This document shows positions 59,488 through 64,000 of a DNA stretch of 64,000 bases, one piece after another. The stretch is from NCBI GenBank assembly GCA_026770025.1, contig JAMXDE010000007.1, positions 1,922,001 to 1,986,000 of the forward strand. The letters are read 5' to 3'. Numbering within the stretch: position 1 is the stretch's first letter; each line of letters begins with the position of its first letter. The notes beneath the pieces were generated by a model, which worked only from the letters and a program-made list of their open reading frames with translations, made no database searches and was not told where the DNA came from. The stretch comes from Craspedostauros australis. Taxonomy: Eukaryota > Bacillariophyta > Bacillariophyceae > Mastogloiales > Achnanthaceae. Both the position numbers and the translations under genes were made by a program.

Positions 59488-61062
59488 TCATCCACCCCAC
59501 GCATCGACAGCGGATTCCTTGGCAAACGGTTCCAGGATGCAGCCCTGCGTCAGCACTTCTGGGATGGCATACTCGAAGGACCGCTGCTGGCACAAGACGT
59601 TGAACTCGCGCAAGAGCGACGCCGTCATCCAACTGCAACACCCAACATCCAACACTTTCAGATGCAGCAGCAGCTGCGGTATGGCCAGGAAAACTTTGGG
59701 CCCATCTTGTGACAAGGATCCCGCCAGCGATAGGTGTGTGATGGCGCCACATTGGGAGAGCAGTTGGATCACCACGTCGGCGGTGACGTCCGTGCAATCC
59801 AGCAGTTCCAATCGTTCCAATTCCAGGCTGATTCCGTCCATTGTGGGGAGTTCCATGCTGTCCAGTTTGGATGTTGCGGCAGCGTCTGAGAAGCGCTGTT
59901 GCTGTTGGCGATGAAGCGATTCGGTATCTTTGTGATCACGATTTTTGTCACCGTCATCGTCGCTATCATCAACCCAGTCTTCCCAATTGTCACATACGCT
60001 GCTGCTGCTGCTGCTGCTGTTGTCGTCGAATACGGACAACGACGATGAATTGGTGGATGTGGACGCAGGCGATGATGCTGGGAGTTTTTGATCCTCATCT
60101 CGTGAATCATCGTGCGCATGTACATTCGTATGGGTATGCTCGTCTCGCGTACTTTGCCTCTGTTTATGCCGTTGACGCATGGCGCGTGGGACGAGTTCAC
60201 GGAGGCCAGCATCGGTGACATGGTGGTCGTGCGCAGCATCACCAGAGTGTCCAGAACGAATGCAGATCTTTTGAATGTGGGAGTGCCTGCCAAGTGCGAT
60301 GGCGAGACCGTTGGTCATTCCTTGCGTCGTGCTCGATACGAGGACGGAGAGCTTGGCCAGATCTTTGGCGCACAACAGAGACATCACAGAGCGCAGTTGG
60401 TCCACACCCCAGGCATCCAGGTATTCCGGAAGGTATTTGGCCAATGTGTACATCGCAAGGTCTTGCAACGGGTAGATGTAGTTGGGTGGGCATTCGGAAG
60501 CGAACGTCATCGTTGAATTTGACTGCGATTGTGACCGCGAGTGCTGTTTCGACTGCGATGTGGAAGTGGAAGGCCGATTGCTGTCATCGAGCGACTTCTT
60601 AATGATCGCGCCCACATGCTTGAGGTGCTCGTACTCATCCGTGATTTCCGCATAATACAGCAACCATCCAGGCGGATGATCGGATTCCAACGCCGACAAG
60701 ATCATTGAATCCCCACCGCGAGACCTCGCATGCGTTGCTCGCACGTCGCCATTCCATTTTGTTTGGAACTGCTGGTTCGGCAGAAAGCCGTTGGCTCTGC
60801 GACGTTCCATAAATTGGTATTGGTCGTACGAATCCCTCTCCCGCAGCAGCGAACGCAGCGGCGTTGCCCTCGTGAATCGCGGACGCTCGCGTGATGATTG
60901 CGAGGCCTCCCGTTTGCTCTGACGCTTCTGCCTCCTGAGCTGGGCCTGCTTGCGATGCGTGATTTCCTCCAACGCATCCGCCTGCCAATGCCGCTGGAGC
61001 TCCATCTGGATCTTCTTGGATCCGTATGCACCGGCCTGGCGTCCCTTGCCTTTCTTCGTCAT
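59488..61062 (-). CDS. Leucine-rich-repeat (RNI-like, AMN1/F-box type) protein
   Basis: 524 residues. The N-terminus is very basic (MTKKGKGRQAGAYGSKK; KQAQLRRQKRQSKREASQSS), suggesting RNA or nucleolar association. About 190-275 carries an F-box-like helical block (LQDLAMYTLAKYLPEYLDAWGVDQLRSVMSLLCAKDLAKL) followed by an LRR (HIQKICIRSGH; VTDAGLRELV). An acidic Ser/Asp insert of about 100 residues (with DDNSSSSSSSVCDN) interrupts the series. LRRs then resume: LERLELLDCTDVTADVVIQLLSQCGAITHLSLAGS and LKVLDVGCCSWMTASLLREF. Such repeats mediate protein binding, often in ubiquitin ligases, but no proper F-box is confirmed. Intronless, ATG at 61062. Confidence 0.8.
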   Translation of the reverse strand: MTKKGKGRQAGAYGSKKIQMELQRHWQADALEEITHRKQAQLRRQKRQSKREASQSSRERPRFTRATPLRSLLRERDSYDQYQFMERRRANGFLPNQQFQTKWNGDVRATHARSRGGDSMILSALESDHPPGWLLYYAEITDEYEHLKHVGAIIKKSLDDSNRPSTSTSQSKQHSRSQSQSNSTMTFASECPPNYIYPLQDLAMYTLAKYLPEYLDAWGVDQLRSVMSLLCAKDLAKLSVLVSSTTQGMTNGLAIALGRHSHIQKICIRSGHSGDAAHDHHVTDAGLRELVPRAMRQRHKQRQSTRDEHTHTNVHAHDDSRDEDQKLPASSPASTSTNSSSLSVFDDNSSSSSSSVCDNWEDWVDDSDDDGDKNRDHKDTESLHRQQQQRFSDAAATSKLDSMELPTMDGISLELERLELLDCTDVTADVVIQLLSQCGAITHLSLAGSLSQDGPKVFLAIPQLLLHLKVLDVGCCSWMTASLLREFNVLCQQRSFEYAIPEVLTQGCILEPFAKESAVDAWGG

Positions 61063-61910
61063 CGTCGACCGCGGTTGGTCCTGCTATACTCTGTTGCGGG
61101 AGAAGGCTCGTCCTTGTACTTTGCTGGTGCTGCGGAGACCTCAACTGGAGACACGGCTACCGCAGTGCGAGTTGGCATGACCTCCATCCAACCACAGAAC
61201 CGAAGCGATCTTCTGTCATCAACGCGCAGAAGTGGAAGAGGGGGCAGAGGAAGTAGAGGATGTGGAAATGGAGGTGAACGTGGATGCGGATGCGGGAGAG
61301 CGAGAACTTCTGTCTGTGTTCTGTGGAGGCTGATGATGGACGTGTCATGTTGTCGATCTTCGTTTTGTCGATCTTCGTCGTTTTGTTCTTCGGTGGGAAT
61401 GTGGTTGTGTTTGGAATGGCATTCGGACTGATCGAGCAATGTTGAATCACGATAATGTAGTCTTGTACGGAACTTATGCCCCAAATTGATATGATTGGTT
61501 CACTCGTTCACGAACAGGTGAACAGGACTGGCTGAGGTGGTTTGGCTGGCTTTGTTCTGTTTTCGCCTTGCTGCGTTGGTCGTGTGTGCTGTTGGCGCGC
61601 GTTGGTGGTTTCGCGCGTGATGCCAACGACAATGACGCTATGTTGCGTGTGAGGAACATGGGCGGTTGTCACGTGGATCCATCGCCTTTTTGGATGACTC
61701 TATGTGTGTGTTGCCTTCTGTCTCTCTCTGTGCGTCGTCTGTGTGATGACATCAACGGACGCCAGAGAGCGGCTTCGAAGACCAAAGAGCACATCAGAGA
61801 GATGGTGATGATGATGTGGAATTGAGGCAGTGGCAGACAAACCAACGAAGAAGATCCATCGCACAACCGCAACACCAAAATATCTTTCCCTTTTTCTCAC
61901 AGACTGACTG
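61063..61910. promoter_or_regulatory. Divergent promoter region between the LRR gene and the small membrane protein
   Basis: 848 bp. The minus 141-codon frame and plus frames here are Arg/Ser-rich shadows. No gene or RNA supported. Confidence 0.35.
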
Positions 61911-62558
61911 ATGCAGCGCGCCAACAGTGACACCGACAGCCTCAGCGAACGTCGCGAGCGCTCTCGCAGTTGCCATCGTATTCGTCGAAGCGAGACCAGC
62001 ATCGCGAACAGTCTTCAGAGACGACAGAGGAGGAACCACAACGAAGCCAGAAGCACAGGTCAGAGTCAACGTTTGGCATTGTTTGCTCTTGTGCTCATTG
62101 CATCCATCGCAGGTTTGGCAACAATCGAAGGCCACCAGCACCATCACCAACACGGCCAAGAATACGAACACGAATACAAATACGAACACGAAAACAAATA
62201 CAAATCCACAGAAGAGAAGCACCAAGCAGGACGCTTCTCCCTCTCGTCTCACAAAAGCAACAGCAATAGCAACATCAATAGCAACAGTAACAACAAGCTC
62301 CCTGATCAGCAACAGATCATTACCCAAACCGATCCTATGAAACTGTCACTTGGCGCCGCCAGCAAGAGGTACGGGACGCTTGCGCCAAGAATCGCAATTC
62401 AATCGGAGGTGATGCTGCCTGCCCAAACATGCAGTGCACACTTTGCGCCATACTCGGTCTTGGCAGAGAACGTGGGAAGGAGAGAGAAGGATGGCAGCAA
62501 CGCCAAGGATCCATCCAAGCCCCGTATCTCTCTCTCTCTCTCTCTAGGCCATTTGTGA
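61911..62558 (+). CDS. Hypothetical single-pass membrane protein
   Basis: 215 codons from ATG 61911. Residues 1-52 are Arg/Ser-rich (SLSERRERSRSCHRIRR), followed by a clear hydrophobic segment (LALFALVLIASIAGLATI, about 54-71), the pattern of a type II signal anchor. After it come His/Glu/Lys/Tyr-rich repeats (EYEHEYKYEHENKYK) from a six-base microsatellite (about 62158-62210), and Asn/Ser repeats. It ends in a CT tract (62527-62546), which could be a splice-acceptor pyrimidine tract, so the real gene may continue. No family recognised; the hydrophobic segment is the best sign of coding. Confidence 0.4.
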   Translation: MQRANSDTDSLSERRERSRSCHRIRRSETSIANSLQRRQRRNHNEARSTGQSQRLALFALVLIASIAGLATIEGHQHHHQHGQEYEHEYKYEHENKYKSTEEKHQAGRFSLSSHKSNSNSNINSNSNNKLPDQQQIITQTDPMKLSLGAASKRYGTLAPRIAIQSEVMLPAQTCSAHFAPYSVLAENVGRREKDGSNAKDPSKPRISLSLSLGHL

Positions 62559-63008
62559 CCTGCGTTCTCTTGTGTGCACACCACTCGTAGCACGAGCCAC
62601 CAATCAGCACAAACGTCGACTCATGTTGGCGCCGTTGATCGTGTCCACTCACCTCCCTCCACCCACTCCCTTTCGTATTTTGGGTCTCTTGGTGATCACT
62701 TCCACGACATGGACCACACTCGCGGAATCCTTCCAACACACCAACCATTCCGCAATCCAAACGTGATTCTTGGCCCAACGCACAAATCCAAATCCAATAA
62801 AAACCAACTGCGCTTTCGCAATCGCAACTCGGAACTAATTTCAATTTTGATACCGTGCGCGCACGCATACGACTACCATACCACACGTACTCATACGACT
62901 ACTCGTGCTCCACTGCCTCCAACCAACACATCGACAACTGTGGATTGCAACAGCCCGCGCCGCACGAAATCCTCGTTTCAGCAGCACCCCATCGTGAGCA
63001 TCTTCCTC
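62559..63008. promoter_or_regulatory. 5' region of the presequence-protease gene
   Basis: The frame is open here from a GTG at 62574 with an ATG at 62709, but the text (Thr/Asn-rich, with CTCATACGACTACTCGT) looks like leader, so the start is placed at 63009. A further exon cannot be excluded. Confidence 0.35.
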
Positions 63009-63841
63009 ATGCTCGCAGTGTTCGGCAACACAGTCCGCAACAACGCAGGACAACGCACTCTGGTCGCTGCATTCTCGGTCGTCAACGCCAACTTCCGCCA
63101 ATCGGCCATCTCAGCTGCGACTTCCAACCCACTCACCTCCCGTAAGGCTTCGTCGGCATCCGCATCAGCTGCTCGCTCCCTCCGCATGCGCGGCGGAGGC
63201 AGAAGACCAATCCCCGGACGTCCAAGCCACGACCCAACCCTCATCATGGGCACCATCAACACCGACGGCACCACCAGCACCACGGCTCTCTCGAGCACTG
63301 CGGCGGCTCCGGAAATCTCCGCAGGAACTGGCGTCACGCAGGAATTCCTCGAGGAACAGTTCAACACGGAGCATCCGGCCTACGAGATCGTCTCCAAGGA
63401 CCTTGTCGCCGAGTACGGTGCCTACTGCACCCTCTACCGCCACAAGAAGAGCGGTGCCGAGCTCCTTTCCGTCTCCGTCGACGACGACAACAAGGTCTTC
63501 GGAATCACCCTGCGCACCCCACCGGAGGACTCCACCGGCGTCCCGCACATCTTGGAACACTCCGTCCTGTGCGGAAGCCGCAAGTACAAGACCAAGGACC
63601 CATTCGTGCAGCTCCTCAAGGGAAGCTTGCAGACCTTCCTCAACGCCTTCACGTACCCCGACCGTACCTGCTACGTCGTTGCCAGTCAGAACCACAAGGA
63701 TTTCTACAACCTCGTCAACGTCTACGCCGATGCCGTCTACCACCCACGTGCCGTCAGCGACCCAATGGTCCACGCGCAGGAGGGATGGCATTTGGAATTG
63801 GATGAGGAAGGCGAGAATCTCATCTACAATGGTGTCGTGTA
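63009..63841 (+). CDS. Presequence protease, M16C family (PreP/Cym1-like), 5' exon; continues beyond the right edge
   Basis: 277 codons. PreP degrades cleaved targeting peptides in mitochondria and plastids. The inverted zinc motif HXXEH is present as VPHILEHSVLCGSRKY (about residues 180-195), within the family's GVPHILEHSVLCGS..Y..KDPF..LLKGSL.TFLNAFTYPDRT block; further on is HAQEGWHLELD. The N-terminus (MLAVFGNTVRNNAGQRTLVAAFSVVNANFRQ) is rich in Arg, Ser and Ala without acidic residues and contains an A|F site, so import into mitochondria or plastid is likely. The exon ends after NGVV plus two bases of the next codon; homologues continue with Y (inference from the family). About three quarters of the protein lies outside the window. 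Start uncertain (an ATG at 62709 is also in frame). Confidence 0.88.
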
Positions 63842-64000
63842 GTAAGTACAACATCGTGTGCACAACGACTGTACTGCACAGACATGTCTGGCACACATGC
63901 TCGACCGTGGGCTTGTGCAACGAGATGTTCCCAAATCGTGTCCTTCTTCTCCACGCCGAGCTGCCACCCATTTCGTTCTTTCGCTTCTCATTCTCACACA
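63842..64000 (+). other. Intron of the presequence-protease gene (incomplete)
   Basis: GTAAGT donor at 63842; no convincing acceptor before the window ends. The in-frame TAG at 63840-63842 is created by the donor and is not the protein's end. Confidence 0.75.

Overview
The window reads as nuclear DNA of a photosynthetic stramenopile, most likely a diatom. Genes are eukaryotic, sit on both strands, and a few carry short introns with GT..AG ends (94 to 249 bp, mostly GTAAGT donors). The taxonomic hints are several DUF6824 proteins (a family I know from diatoms), A|F-type plastid-targeting motifs, and a DDE transposase of a type common in algae. I found no tRNA, rRNA, CRISPR or bacterial operon.

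Layout. 1-758: 5' part of an unknown membrane-anchored polyQ protein (minus). 1324-5709: a six-bromodomain nuclear protein (minus). 6946-9026: V-ATPase catalytic subunit A with one intron. 9698-13433: two tandem ankyrin-repeat proteins. 14017-15177: an RlmJ-type rRNA adenine methyltransferase. 16597-17672: a spliced PIF/Harbinger-like DDE transposase (minus). 18119-26133: a complete Mutator-like (MULE) transposon with matching 10-bp target-site duplications, long terminal inverted repeats, an intact MULE/SWIM/zinc-knuckle transposase, and a 4.3-kb mirror-image array of about 195-bp repeats. 26864-28580: an unknown protein with a SANT/Myb-like start. 29048-31498: a secreted, probably surface-anchored FAD-linked oxidase. 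32089-34335: a DHX35-like DEAH helicase.

34450-43821: three consecutive minus-strand paralogues joining a Sec14/CRAL-TRIO-like region to a C-terminal DUF6824 domain. A fourth lies at 57467-59251, and a DUF6824-only relative at 49367-50914. Inside this cluster sits a decayed, perhaps piggyBac-like transposase (44940-47350) flanked by twelve copies of a dyad related to TTTGTCTCCACAGACAAA. The remaining genes are an ankyrin/transmembrane/polyQ protein (51412-53622), an ArsS-type radical SAM protein (54275-55936, minus), an LRR protein (59488-61062, minus), a small membrane protein (61911-62558) and the 5' part of an M16C presequence protease (63009 to the right edge).

Most notable are three things: the MULE with its inverted satellite; the clustered Sec14-DUF6824 family, which could link lipid binding to gene regulation; and the ArsS gene, whose terminal TGA falls where I recall a conserved Cys/Sec in the family and is followed by QGATT, a real stop and a strong hairpin. 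Housekeeping, organelle and regulatory genes are otherwise mixed without operon logic; functional links between neighbours are inferred only for the two paralogue clusters and the transposons.
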